The position numbers and the translations under genes were made by a program. This document shows positions 45,597-58,465 of a stretch of 64,000 bases of DNA, one piece after another. The stretch covers positions 92,107,757 through 92,171,756 of the forward strand of contig OY757904.1 in assembly GCA_963585895.1 (NCBI GenBank), in the 5' to 3' direction. The notes beneath the pieces are model-generated. The model worked only from the letters and a program-made list of their open reading frames with translations, did no database searches and was not told the origin of the DNA. Numbering within the stretch: the first letter of the stretch is position 1; every line of letters begins with the position of its first letter. This DNA comes from Sepioteuthis lessoniana. Taxonomy: Eukaryota > Mollusca > Cephalopoda > Myopsida > Loliginidae.

Positions 45597-47282
45597 GAAG
45601 TGAGCAGAAGAAAGAACACAACCAAAGCAAAACTTAAAGCAGCAAACCAACAAGAAAGAATAAAACTGTGGAAACAGCACTTCGAAAACTTACTTGGAAA
45701 CCCACCAAAAATAACGCATGAACCAATCACCAGAATAATTAGCAAACAATTAGACATTAAACTTGGACCGTTCACACAAGGAGAACTCGACTCGGTTCTC
45801 AGAAAAATTAAAAATAGGAAAGCTGCAGGACTGGACGAAATTCCCCCGGAAGTATGGAAGACCAGACAATTCGACGACATACTGCTCCGACACTGCAACG
45901 CAGTATACAATCAAAATCCGATAGATAGATGGACGAAGGGATGCATACTCCCCTTCCCTAAAAAGGGGGACCTCGGATTAGCCAAAAACTACCGAGGCAT
46001 AACACTTACATCCATAGCTGCCAAAATCTACAATGCCCTACTACGAAACCGCATAGAACCCAAAATCGACAACATACTTAGAAAAAACCAAAATGGCTTC
46101 CGAAGAAATAGATCTACGACCTCACAAATACTAACCATCCGCAGAATCCTTGAGGGTGTACGGGCAAAGAACCTACAAGCGACATTAATATTTGTCGACT
46201 TTACCAAGGCTTTCGACTCCATTCACAGAGGAAAGATGGAACAAATCCTACTAGCGTACGGCATACCTAAAGAAACCTTAGCGGCAATAACGATTCTCTA
46301 TAGAAACACTAAAGTAAAAGTACGATCACCAGATGGAGACACAGAATACTTCGACATTGTAGCAGGAGTACTACAAGGGGACACGCTGGCTCCGTATCTC
46401 TTTATCATTTGTCTAGACTACGTACTTAGAACATCGATTGACAAAATCAAAGAGAATGGCTTCGAACTGACGAAGAAAAGAAGCAGAAGATATCCCGCAA
46501 CAACAATTACCGACGCCGACTACGCCGATGACATAGCGATACTGGCAAATACACCTGACCAAGCCGAAACACTTCTGCATAGCCTGGAACGAGCAGCAGC
46601 AAGCATAGGCCTCCATGTTAATGCACACAAAACGGAATATATGTGCTATAACCAAACAGGGGACATCTCCACTCTAGAAGGAACCCCTCTTAAACTAGTA
46701 GACAAATTCACGTACCTAGGAAGCAGCGTCGAATCAACCGAAAAGGACATCGAAACGAGGTTAACGAAAGCATGGACAGCTATCAATAGGCTATCGACTA
46801 TATGGAAATCAGACCTAACCGATAAAATGAAACGCAGTTTCTTCCAGGCAGCGGTCACATCGATACTGCTATATGGATGCACTACATGGACGCTAACAAA
46901 ACGGCTGGAGAAGAAACTAGATGGCAATTACACAAGAATGCTGCGTGCAATCCTCAACAAGTCCTGGCAGCAACACCCCACAAGACACCAACTGTACGGC
47001 CACCTGCCCCCTATCACGAAATCTATTCAAGTTAGGCGAACCAGACATGCAGGACATTGCTGGAGAAGCAGAGATGAACTCATAAGAGATGTACTCTTAT
47101 GGATCCCCACACACGGCCGCGCAAAAGCAGGACGACCAGCACGAACGTACATTCAGCAGCTATGTGAGGATACAGGTTGTTGTCCTGAAGACCTACCTAG
47201 GGCGATGAACGATAGGGAGGAGTGGCGAGAGAGGGTCAGGGATATCCGTGCTGCCAGCACGATATGATGATGATGATGATGA
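45597..47282 (+). mobile_element. RTE-type LINE copy 3, 5'-truncated, intact RT frame
   Basis: The element starts in the spacer between endonuclease and reverse transcriptase and ends in an (ATG)n tail at about 47264-47282. One frame of about 555 codons is open to its stop (45600-47267). It contains fingers NRKAAGLDEIPPEVW (about residue 72), motif A FVDFTKAFDS (198-207), VLQGD (257-261), catalytic YADD (308-311), and the C-terminal H/C-rich RHAGHCW region. No methionine start lies near its beginning, so it is a 5'-truncated insertion and not a gene. Undamaged coding sequence points to a recent insertion. Confidence 0.9.
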
Positions 47283-49479
47283 TCTCTATAGTGTTGACAT
47301 TATTAGGGTTGACAATCAAAGATCATATAAAATCAAAAAAGTCTTCTCAGCAGGAACAGAAGGCAATTACAATTTTGTTGAAATTTAAAGAAGTAGGGGA
47401 TAATGTTGTTCTTGATTTTTTTTTTCAAATGTGCTCTTTGTCTGACATTCCCCTACACAAAATTAACAAAATGAGGCCATTTCTGTTAAAACTGTAAGGA
47501 AGGCAAGGCTATTCCAAGTGTCAATTGTGTTAGACAACTTCATCTGCTAAAATTGTTTGTTCTTCATTTCACTGCCCTGAAAGCCAAGCTAGCTAATCAA
47601 TCTGTTAGCATCATAACAGACAAAATAACTGTCATGATCAGAGTATTTTAAATGTGATTGCAAGCATTTGTGTGAGTCATTTCTGATTGATGTAACCTTG
47701 AAAGAATTCAATCATTAAACTGTAAGTCAGGTGTGCATCCAAGCTGTAACTCATATGGATATTGTATTTGAGGATATTGTTGCCTTTGTAATGTTGTATA
47801 ATAAGGGAATGATTTTTTTTTATATTGATCATTTTTCATTAATTATATTTTATCATTGAGTTTGGTAGGGCTTTGAGCTATTTGGGTTAAGAATCCAGGT
47901 GCATCGTCATTGGGTGCAGTTTTACAATCATGTGCAAAGGATATGACAATCACCATTTGTCATAATAAACCCCCAGACAGGAAATGGGGCTGGAGTGTGG
48001 ATGATGTCATGCCTAGAAGAGATGGTCCTAAGAATTTGAAGATTTTGAAAAGATGTCAGTTGAGATTGGACCATTGAGGCGAGAGTTGGATTTTGACTAT
48101 TGAAAGATGTAGTTGGGTTTTTCGGATCTCTACCTACAGAGATCTTAAACATCACAAGATGTGCTGTGCATTGAGGTGAGGTCAGCATAGTAAGAATTGT
48201 GTCTCTTTCCTCGTGTCACCATGAACTGAAGCAGAAACTAATAAACCATTTGTACCTAAAACGACTGAGTCTGCCCGTTTTCGTATATGTATTGTATTAC
48301 TAATGTGATTGATCTCATCACGGTATACAACAGTAACAGATTCTGTAGCTCATTGTAAAAAAGCTTGTAGGAGTGATGAAGATTTAATCAGTTATTTAGT
48401 TTAGTTTGTTTTGTTGATATTAGTCGGTTTTGGGTTTAGATATTTGATTCTGTTGGTTTTCTTACCCCCGTCTTAATTCTTGGTTTCATCTTGTCTGTGA
48501 AGACTGCAAAGCAATTACTGAAGGAAGGAAGAGAAAAGACCAAGGTAGCTTTTTAATTTTAACTTATTTCTAGGTTCAACAATCATTCTGTGAGGGAGGA
48601 AAATTCTTCCTGAATCCAATGGAAAGTGTTATGTCTCCCAGACAAGGTGTTAAAATATGTTTATTGCTTTCAGTGGTTGATAAGTCCAAAATCAGTGTTT
48701 TTATTATGCTTGTTTCAGTGTGTTGGTTTGCTAGCAGCAGACAAGGTGTCAAGCTACTAAACCTAATCAGCCATGTGTTCACTGCAAGTGGCTATGTGAA
48801 AGAGGGTCCTTTCAGTCTAAAAGGTACCATTGAAGTGAGGTCAAATTTCTCCTTTTTGCAGGGACTGTTCCTTTTCCTGACACTTGTTGCCTCCACTTTC
48901 TTATCAGGGGCTTCTGGGAATTTCTGCACTTTTTGAAGGTATTTTATTTCATATTAAAATTTTTTTTTTCCATCCATTACAAGCTCATAGAGAAGCATTG
49001 TGAAATGTCTTAGTTAACAGTTATCATGTGTTGTGATTAGTCCATATTTTAAATCTTGTTGGTGAAGTGTTTTCACACTGGCCAACATTTGATAATGTTT
49101 CCCTGCTCATTACTTTGATCAAGTCAGCCTTTTTTTAAAAAGCTAGTCGAAAAGAGTGATACCTTAAATGGCTTGAAGATATGGTCTTTTTTGCTGGGCT
49201 CCATATATTTTCCCAATATTAATGGACAGGCATTCAATTCGGATGAAGAACACAAAAAAATGTAATTGTACAAACATATATTTAAAAAATACAAAAGGTG
49301 GGTTGCAAACTTAATGGCTTTGTGGTCAAACTTATCTACTGAGGTCCATCTTGGGACTGGAGTTGCTGAATTGATGTTTGCATAATTTTGCTTCCAGCAT
49401 ACAAGTGATGTAAATTAAGATAGGTCAAATGGGCACCAATCTGCAGCAATGCACTGATTAACCCCTTTACTGCCAAGGG
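47283..49479. other. Non-coding stretch; possible solo LTR near 47870-48330
   Basis: A GC-richer block at about 47870-48330 has a late AATAAACC and ends GGTATACAACA, an LTR-like layout without a second copy in the window. The open segment at 48619-48936 resembles nothing I know. Otherwise nothing supported. Confidence 0.35.
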
Positions 49480-49977
49480 TTGATAATTAATCCTATATTT
49501 TCTAATAAAGGTTCCTTGCTTAAGGAACAAGTGAAATTACCTCCTGTACAAGTGGTATCTAGATGGAATTCCTTGATTAATGAAGCCAAATATCACCCAT
49601 CCTTTGTACAATTCTATGAAGGATTCTTTAAGCAAGAAAAGAGCCATGGCTTTGCAGTAGATAGGATTTTTGAATTAGTAGATGATGGTCAACTCCATCA
49701 TGCTTCTTACCACAATTTGCACCTGAATCTGCATTTTATAAATGAGAATTGCACCCACTTGATAACAGTTTTGACAATCTTTGATAAAACTAAGTTTCCA
49801 CTTGCATGTGTTGTTCATAACATGATGGAGGATGTAAAACAGTATTTGCATAATGGTACATCAAAATCAACATTTGGTGTAGAAAGTGACTGTCTTTTGT
49901 CTGAACTAGAAAACATAGAGAGGAAGAGAGTTAATTCAAATTTCCAAGATTTGTTCCCACATCTTTTTAAAAACTGA
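49480..49977 (+). pseudogene. hAT-type transposase fragment (CGGBP1-like region)
   Basis: A 165-codon open segment with QVVSRWNSLINEAKYH early and FVQFYEGFFKQE following, a pattern I associate with hAT transposases and with the hAT-derived CGGBP1-like proteins of animals (R-W-N-S-W then a Y-x-x-F helix). There is no BED zinc finger, no catalytic triad and no dimerisation domain in the segment, and no inverted ends were seen. The frame may begin upstream of its first methionine. It could be a remnant or a domesticated piece; sequence alone cannot tell. Confidence 0.45.
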
Positions 49978-50200
49978 ATAAATATCTGTTACCAATGACT
50001 GTTCATTTTTTCAGTGTAATCATTTACTAAAGAAACAACATGAAAGTCTTACTCCTGAGAACATTAAACAACTTACTATGTTGTATTACAATAGAGATTT
50101 AGAAAAGAAATTTTAAGATTGCTAATTTCTTAATTTGGGAAATGTCCAATTTTAGATTTGAGCAGTATTTCAACTTAAGATATGTTATTTTATTTAAATT

Positions 50201-50231
<31 letters not shown>

Positions 50232-51589
50232 AAGAGTGTGCATGTGTTTATATATTTATATAAGCCTGTGCAAAAACACCCACTTTTTATTGGAATGTTC
50301 TGACAAGCTACACATGCTTTTTCTTAAGTATGGATGATGAAAAGCATAATAATCTGTGTTTTTTAATGTTGATGAATTCTTGGAAAAGGCTTATGTCCCA
50401 TTATATTGGTTTTCTTGTGGGCCTCCATTGAAAAAAACATTCAATAAAAAATCATACTAAAAAAAGAAATAAAGACTAAAAAAATATTAATTAGATAAAA
50501 TGCGAATCGATCTGATTACTCAAATTTATTTATTCAGTATTTTTATATTGATTAGCGAAATACCAGTAATATTCACTGAGTAGAACAGTTCAATATATGA
50601 ATGTAAGTCTTAAAACTCTAAAAAAAAGATTAAAGACCCATAAAAAGCCTTTAATTTGAATTTTTTTCTCTTTTATTAACCACATCCTTAGAAGATTAAG
50701 CTATGAAATTGAATAAAGTAAAAAAAATGCCTTGAAGAACAATATTGTACTGTATTTTAAACTTAAAACATAAAGCATCTATAAAAATAAAATAGACAAA
50801 CCATAATAAAAAATATAAGCAAAATCTAATTTTCCATGTAATTATCTTAAAAAAATGTAAAAATCATTTATCTGTACACTTATTATTAGAGTTAAAATGA
50901 TTGGGAGGAGGGGTTAGTGTATAATAAAAAAAAACAATGAAAAAAAGCAAGTTGTCTTCAGAATTTTGAGGAAAAATGTTTTTTAAAAGAAACTTCATCT
51001 TTTATTGCTTTAATTACTGAAAAATCTATCAAAATCTGACAATTGGTTATTTAAAAAATGGTGAAAGAAGTTAGATTGATAAAAATCCTTGATAATAGAT
51101 GTGAACCCAATGTTTTGGAAATTGCAGTATTGAATATGGTTGCAAGAAGCTCATTCTGCAAACTCAGTTTTAAAAAAGGGACACATTAAACTTTTATTCA
51201 TTACAATCTACTTGTTTCTATCTATTTTTTTTTCTGTAATACAGTGCCTAAATTGATCCAATGGAGAGACCTGTTTGCAATATTTCATTACAATATTGCT
51301 TCTGTTTTTCTTTTTGATTTGATAACTTTATTTTATGCATAAAAATTTGTTCTTTCTATATACTTGGCTTTTTTCAGTTTGGTAGGTAATAAATATTTGG
51401 GGGTCTCTATGTTCACTCAAATATACAGTGAAATACAAATCTGGCACTGGTAAAAGTCTTTTTTTCAATTACTGGTTTTCATATACTTTAGTATAAGTAA
51501 ATAGAATATGTACATTGTTTCTCAGATGACACTATCAATACTGTGTGTCTGCAATGAACCTAAAAAAAAAACAGTTACTTAGTCAGACT
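49978..51589. other. AT-rich non-coding stretch
   Basis: Contains an (AT)n tract at about 50204-50231 and many poly-A runs. No supported genes or repeats. Confidence 0.55.
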
Positions 51590-52930
51590 CTGATGTAGAA
51601 TGGCCAGTACGTCTCATCTAGTCAGGCAATTTTCACCAAAATCAAATCGCACAGCTCCCTTTGTTGAGCTGAATGAACCACCACTATTTGCCACGTTGTG
51701 AATTTTTTTATCTGAATAGTGGTATTCTAGCTCCCTCAGACCAGTTCAATTGTGGGAGTTAGTTTGGTTGGGATCTACAGCAAAAGGAAATCGCTGTTTA
51801 TGAAGAAAATAGTTCTTGTCACAGCCACCAGAACACAAAAAGAGACAAGCAACCCTTTCGATTCCCGTATAATAAAATTTTTTTTAAGGCTATTTTCTTT
51901 ATCTCACCATAGAAGAAATTACACAAATGTATAGAGTACAAAAGAAAAGATCACACAAGATTTACTCGCTCGGTTAGAAAGTGACAAAGAGAGGAAAAAG
52001 AAAGGAGAAATACAAAATGAGCCTGATCTGCCTAGACGGTGTAAGGGGGGACAACTAAGGATCCTTGTTTACTTTTACTTAGAGGTTTGTTTTCTTGGCT
52101 TTGTTGACAAAATTATCTGGATTCACAAAGATTCTATTTTCATCTCTTGGTTCTGATCGTACCAGCATAATTCACATAGTTATTTTGCAGTGTTCAGCAT
52201 TTCCGTCTGACTGCTCAAAAATGTCTGTCTTTCCTCCAGACTCGGCGGTTCTTTTCTTCCCAAAAATGTCTATCTCGGACCACCAAAAAATGTGTCTCTC
52301 TCTAATCACAGCTTTGAACTGACCTGCCTTTCTCTTACCGCAGCTTCGCACTGTATCAAAAGAAAAAGTCTCTGTCTCTCTCCAATCGCGGCCTTGAACT
52401 GATTCTCAATCTCTCAGCTGACTACTTATATAGAGTGGGGCAGAGTATCGACAACTTTTGGCCCCACCTATAAATAATGATATGTAAATCACCTGGACCC
52501 ACCATGCATTTTGTATAATCTTTAAAACACTGCAGATAGCTTTTTTTAAGTGGTATTAAAAATGAATTTGGATTCCCCACTAAGATCCCATTCACCATTT
52601 ATCATAGGATTTAATTAACAAACCCATCTATCCACTACCCCGATCCATCACCTTACTTAACTAACAGACTCAACTCCAGAAACGTTATTGCAAAAGGAAA
52701 GAAAAATAAAATTAAATAAAAATTAAAAAATAAAATAAAATAGGAAATTCCTTTTCCTATTCTCTGTATAAAAAAACAACAACTTATTTCTAAAATCATC
52801 CTTCTATCCATTTAATTAAATTCATTCCAATCCCTTAGAAATGTGAATTAATAAATCCACCTGGTGGTGGTGAGGGGGGGAACTCTCACTCTGTCTGTCA
52901 CAGACAAAATATCACATTTATGAAGCATTT
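51590..52930 (-). repeat. LTR-like interspersed repeat, copy 2 (inverted relative to 905-2090)
   Basis: Read on the minus strand it shows the same ordered blocks as 905-2090, from 'gtctgtgacagacagag' and the CCACCAGGTGG region at the right end to 'ttcagctcaacaaaggg' at the left. It has extra material at about 52180-52440 (repeated 'aaaatgtctgtctttcctcc' and 'gtctctctctaatcacagctttgaactga' blocks) absent from copy 1. Probably a long LTR plus leader; the internal region is missing. Confidence 0.6.
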
Positions 52931-53289
52931 AGAAACATATAATCTAATCAAAAAGTTCTGAGACTTCTATTAAAAGCTTTATATTAAATTTGATGATCAT
53001 TCAAAATAGTCACTTTGTACAGTGATAAACTATTCCTAGTGCTTCTGCTGCTATCAGAATAGTCCCTGAAGTTACTGCATTTTTTTCTAGCTTATTTCTT
53101 TAGGGATATGGTCTGGAATAACAAAAATATTTAGGTTACCCTTTTTTGTTTTATTTTAGAGTAATTTGAGAGATGTTTAAAAATGGCAAGCTGGGATTTT
53201 GATATTTTATGTAAAAAGAAAAAACAAATAAAAACTGAATACATAACTATGACTTACAGAGTGAAAAGGTATTGTGAGTTTATATATAT

Positions 53290-53835
53290 ATCATCATCAT
53301 CATCATCATGTCGCGCCATCAGCACGGATATCCCTGACCCTCTCTCACCACCCCTCCCTATCATCTATGGCTTTCGGCAGGTCCTCAGGGCTACATCCTT
53401 TATCTACACAGAGGTTCAAGCTGGTCGACCTGCCTTTGCTCGTCCATGTGAAGGGGTCTACAGGAGTTCATCACTTATGAGCAAAAAACCTACCAGCAAC
53501 AATATTATTTGTCGACTTTACTAAGGCCTTTAACTCCATTCGCAGAGAAAAGATGGAGCAAATTCTACTCGCTTATGGCCTACCAAAAGAGACCGTTGCA
53601 TCCATAATAATTTACTATAGAAACACCAAAGTAAAAGTCTGTTCTCTGGATGGAGACAAAGACTACTTTGACATCGTAGCAGGTGTACTGTAAGGAGACA
53701 CACTAGCCCTATACCTCTTCATCATCTGTCTGGACTACATGCTAAGAACATCTATTGATAAAATCAAAGAAAATGGTTTCAAGCTAACAAAGGAAAGAAG
53801 CAGAAGGTACCCCACAAAAACAATTACTGACGCCA

Positions 53836-53837
<2 letters not shown>
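53290..53837 (-). mobile_element. RTE-type LINE copy 4 with 5' inversion (twin priming)
   Basis: Positions 53290-53482 are the minus-strand 3' end of the LINE, including its (ATG)n tail and the region for RARTYIQQ-type C-terminal codons. Positions 53481-53837 carry an internal reverse transcriptase piece (FVDFTKAFNS through RSRRYPTKTITDA) on the plus strand. The two share only GC at the join. An inverted 5' part joined to a 3' end with loss of the sequence between is the known signature of twin-primed LINE integration. An AT microsatellite flanks each side. Confidence 0.85.
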
Positions 53838-53875
<38 letters not shown>

Positions 53876-53891
53876 ATTATTATTATTATTT
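53837..53891. repeat. (AT)n / (ATT)n microsatellite
   Basis: About 16 AT units run into seven ATT units at the edge of the LINE fragment. The stretch 53892-54430 is AT-rich and holds nothing I recognise. Confidence 0.9.
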
Positions 53892-54429
53892 TATTTATTT
53901 TTTTTTTGCATATATTTTTGTTACCGAAGTGCACAAAAATAAAAAGTATCATTTAAGGAAAATAATATCTTTGATAGTTAAATGTTTAGTGCTGCTGTTG
54001 CTGCTCTTTTTTTTCTTATTATTATTATTTTTATTATTATTCATAAAAAGAAAAAATATACTCTAGAATTTTGTTGAAAAACTAATTTAAAAATATTTTT
54101 CATTTTATTAATGTTTTTGTTTTAAAAACATTTATTTAATCATGATTCTGAAACTGTCATAAAAAATAATGATTTTAATAGTTTAAAAATACAAATTTCA
54201 ACAACCTTCATGATTTATATTATTAATAGAATTTTGATTTTGTTTTTCATAGTAAAGTTTTCAAAACCTAAAACACTCAATTCAATAAATGTACAAACTG
54301 AACTTCTCAGAAAAGTTTAACAAATTGAAAAAAAAAAATTTTTGAAATATTATGATCTACATAGCATCCTCTGATGTAATTTCTTCAAAAAAGTAAAATA
54401 TTTTTTGCTGTATTTAAAATAACTGTGAT

Positions 54430-54890
54430 TTTTTTCTTAGGTGTTTAACATAGAACTGTTTTGACATTTAACTGTGTGTAAAGAAAATCTATACTTATAG
54501 TTAGCTGAATTAGAACTGCTTGACTAAACTGGCCCGGAGTGGTAGGGCCCTATCTATAGGTTAAATAGAACTAAGAGCATACTTATACTAAACTGAATTG
54601 TTTGAAATAGAAATGTTTTTGTCAATTAAACTGTACTTGCATTTAAACTGTGTGCTTATGCTAAACTGAATTATTTGAAATAAAACTGTTTTTTGACATG
54701 AAACTGTATTTACACTAAATTGAATTGTTTAACATAGAACTGTTTTGACATTTAACTGTGTGTAAACAAAATCTGTACTTATACTAAACTGAATTAGCTG
54801 AATTAGAACTGCTTGATTAAACTGAATAGCTAGAAATGTTTTCACAATTAAACTGTACTTAGATTTAAACTGTGTGCTCAGGATGTATCT
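54430..54890. repeat. Minisatellite, unit about 70-80 bp, array 2
   Basis: The same unit as 5640-6180 ('cttatactaaactgaattgtttgaaatagaactgttttgacatttaactgtg'), about five to six copies. It also shares the 'ggccctatctataggttaaatagaac' block seen at the start of array 1. The two arrays are nearly 49 kb apart. Confidence 0.85.
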
Positions 54891-55895
54891 TCTCTATTTG
54901 TTCATCTTCCTTTGGCTGTATCTTCTCTTTTTGTTCTTTCATCATCTTGCTTTGGCTGTATCTTCTTTTGTTCTTTCATTGTGTTGTTCTGGCTGTATCT
55001 TTTTTTCTTTCATCTTGCTTCTGGTGTAATATTTTGATCTTCAACCCGGCCCAAAAATGCTATTCCAAGGTGATGCACCAGAAGGAAGTGACACATTCCA
55101 ATGGCCAGTAATCGAAAGAGATTGTGTCGGCGGATTAAGGCTGATAATATGGGACAAGGTGAAGGTCCCACTGTGCCACTACAGTGATGCACCAGAAGAG
55201 AGTGACCTCTGAACTGCATGACCGTTATTTCCGCTTGATGACAATTAAACATTCGATTTCAAAGATTGAGTGGGCGTCGAACGATTATATAATGCCAGTT
55301 GAGTTCGACGAGCCAGTTGAGTTGAAGATCGGACGGAGTTGGAGATGAGATGTGGTAAGGAAAGCCACACCCGGCCGAAGGGGCCCTCAGGAACCCTGAT
55401 TGAATTGGGGTCCAGAGAAGATGCTGATAAGATGCAGTAAAAAAAGCCAGCACCCAGCAGAGTGGACCCCAGGGCTCCAGTTGAGCATCAGAAGAATGAG
55501 AAAGACACAACACTGACGGCCATAACTTTGGGGTCAAAATATTTCAGTTATGTTTAGTCTCCAGCTCCCTCTCACAGTAAAACCCCACACAACCTTTTCG
55601 AACCCTTGCAATAAAGTGAGAGGTAAATATTTTTATAAAGAAGTCTTCCTGCGTCGTTTATTACTGCATCTGATTAATTTATTGCGTCAGTATGTATCCT
55701 GCATGAACATGTATATGTGTATATCAGCATATTTATTATGTGAGTATATAACACTGGCTCTATCTTTTTGTTTTGTTCTTTCATTGTGTTGTTCTGGCTG
55801 TATCTTTTTTGTCCTTCCTCATCTTGCTCAGGCTGTATCTTCTTTTGTTATTTCATCATTTTGCTCTGGCTGTATCAGCTTTTTTTCTTTCATTG
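54888..55895. repeat. Minisatellite of about 37-bp units split by an inserted repeat
   Basis: Units of 'ttctggctgtatcttcttttgttctttcatcatcttgc' run from 54888 to about 55030 and resume at about 55755-55895. Between them lies the interspersed repeat at 55037-55690. The array was therefore interrupted by insertion after it had formed. Confidence 0.85.
55037..55690 (+). repeat. Unclassified 0.6-kb interspersed repeat, copy 2 (LTR-like)
   Basis: Same family as 33735-34290: 'cccggcccaaaaatgctattcc' start, doubled 'gatgcaccagaag-gtgac' block, TATATAA near 55288, AATAAAGTGAGAG near 55611, 'aaagaagtcttcctgcgtc' end. It has an extra stretch of about 90 bp near 55330-55440 that copy 3 also carries and copy 1 lacks. 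Confidence 0.7.
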
Positions 55896-56903
55896 TAATG
55901 ACTGTGCAGAAATGAATGAATAGTTTTGAATAGAATCACTAGTATTAGATAGCAATACTTGAAACCATTTGACTGTTTGCCAAGAAATGAGTTCTGGTTC
56001 ATTTCAAAATGTTACTTACAAACATTGTTGTGGCCTTATGCTAGTCATGCTACTTGATTGTGGCCTTAGTTCCATGACTACCACATATGTTTTCAGCTAG
56101 TTGCCATATCAACTCCCTCTGTGCCCATGTTGTGTTTAAAGGATCCACTGATGGGGGATGACACAATTTATTAAGAACTTCTTCTGACAGTTGAGGGTGG
56201 CTCATTGGAACAAGCTACCTGTGAGTTGGCAACTCAAAGACATCAAAAACTCTCCGTTAACAATTAACAACTATTTATTGAAACACAATATGTGTATATA
56301 TATATATATATATATATCAAAATTGTGTCACTTTTTGTTGTATTTGTGAGACAGATCAATGAGGTATCTGGGTGGTGCAGTCTTTCTATGTTACTCAATA
56401 TTTTTGGAGAGTGAGGCTTTTGCTAGAGAGGATTCAGTTTTTGGAGAGATTTCTTTTCTTATTCTCCTGTCTTTGGTATGGACATCGGCTATCTTCTCTC
56501 TTTTAACCCTAAAAACGTAATTTTATAGAGAATTCCCCAGTGAACGAACCTTTCCGATTGGCTAACCAATCACCGATCATTTCATATTCTTCTACAATTT
56601 TACTGGTCAGCCAATCAAATGCACTGATCTATGTATGTGGGAAGAGTATCCTTTCCATCTGTCAGTTTTTAATTGGTCATCTAATCAAACAAGAATATAA
56701 GGGCTTAGTTTATCAAGTGTCCCAGTCCATTACTTGTTGGGGAGTATCTCTTTTTACATTAACTGAAACAAAAATCAAAGATCTGATTTATCTATCGAAA
56801 GATTTGACCTTTTAACCCTAACAAGAGTTAGAGATGTCATGATTTAAATTAGATATATGCACTGACAAAACTCCAAGCCTGCTTACTTTTTGTTTTGACA
56901 ATC
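55896..56903. other. Non-coding stretch with repeated ATTGG/CCAAT boxes
   Basis: An (AT)n tract lies at 56292-56316. From about 56530 to 56700 several CCAATCA/ATTGGTC motifs cluster ahead of a 'tataaggg', as in an LTR promoter. No second copy is in the window, so this is only a suggestion. Confidence 0.35.
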
Positions 56904-57419
56904 TGTTATGGTGATATATTCCATGACATCACTGCATAGACCCTCCCCAACACTATAAATAGTGACTGACTCGATAAATGAGTCAAGCTAGTCTAATCAG
57001 TTACCAGTAGCTGTTACTGTCTGTATTTCCATAAATATATACTGCTGTAAACCTTACATCTCTTTGCGTTATTCATTTCTGGCCCTTCAAGGCCACAACG
57101 CTGATGTTGATGAAACTAAGGGACTTATGAGGACCTTATACCACACACAAGGCTTCACCAAACTGTGAAAAGAAAGTTCACCCCAACAACAGAAAATAAG
57201 TTTTTCTACAAAAAAAAAGTCTGTTTTCAAGGAGAAAAAAAATGTCAACTTTATTCCTCCTTTTTGCTCTCTGAAATGGCAAAAAACATTTAAATAAGTC
57301 AAACAAACTTATTTTTCACAAAAGTTTAATCTCCAGTTGAAAAATTTACATACGAATACATAATTAAAAAAAAAGCATGCAAACCTTTCATATATTGAAA
57401 AGACACTAATGTAAAAATG

Positions 57420-58465
57420 CCATGTTGGACTTGATTAAGTATCAACAAGAACAACAGCTTTCATTACAAAAACAGCAAATGGAAAATCAGAGGAGAATGG
57501 AAGAATTGCGTATTGAAATTAAGAGACAAAAACTTGAGTTGGATAAATCTGCCGAAATCAGGCAATAAAAATTCGAAGAAATGTTCCTTTGTACCCAACA
57601 AGAACAGGAAAAATTGTTCAAGCTATCCAATAGGGGTTAGAATGTTAAAAATGAAAACGCATTATCTCAAAACACTATTTGGAGCATTATTGATAATTTC
57701 ACTTATGCCCTTGAAGATGAAATTACATTTGCTTCATAATTTAGAAGATATGAAGATCTCTACAACACAGACTGCACAAACTGGGCTGATTTCAAGAAGG
57801 TTCGTTTGCTACTAAGAAAGTTAGGTACAGTTGAACATACTAAATTCTTCAATTATATATAACCCCAAAAAAACAGTGACCCAACATTCACTGAATCGGT
57901 ACAATTGTTAATTGAATTATTCAGCCCCAAAATGTCTCTCTTCCATAAAAGATGAAAATACATGAATCTTACAAGGAAAGACAACAAAGATTACACAACC
58001 TTTGCTATCGTAGATTATTGGAATTGAGCACTAGCAACTTCAAATGTTTAATCTTCATATAGGGTTTAGTATCCAACAAGGATGCAGAAACTAAGAAGGG
58101 TCCTTAATAAACTCAAGAATCAACCTAAATTTAAAACTGCAACAAATCACCAAAGACTGTCAACGTTTTGTTAGTGTTCGCCAAGACTTGAAGGACATCG
58201 AGGAAAGTGGTGTATCTCATATAAAAAAATACACAACAAAAAACAAAACCAGTCACCAACTAAATTTGGTAAACCAAAGAAAAAACAAAGTATTCTGCCC
58301 CTAAACCATGCTTTGGCTGCAGGCAGTTGCATTGGTATAAGGACTGCCCATACAAACTCAAAAAGTGTCTGACTTGTGACGAATTTGGGCACAAAAGCAC
58401 ACACTGCAGAGCTAAAAAGAAAAATAGTTTTGTAAAAATCACTTTGACTGACGAATCAGAAGGCT
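57420..58465 (+). pseudogene. Gypsy gag remnant
   Basis: The N-terminus is Gln/Glu/Lys-rich and predicted to be coiled coil (57430-57560). A capsid-like region follows in shifting frames (FRRYEDLY, then DFKKVRLLLRKL). It ends with two zinc knuckles, CFGCRQLHWYKDC and CLTCDEFGHKSTHC, both C-x2-C-x4-H-x4-C. Several stops and at least three frameshifts. Confidence 0.8.

Noticed and set aside
47928..48188. Minus-strand 86-codon open frame
   Set aside because: No domain, no splice context, and it overlaps a possible solo LTR.
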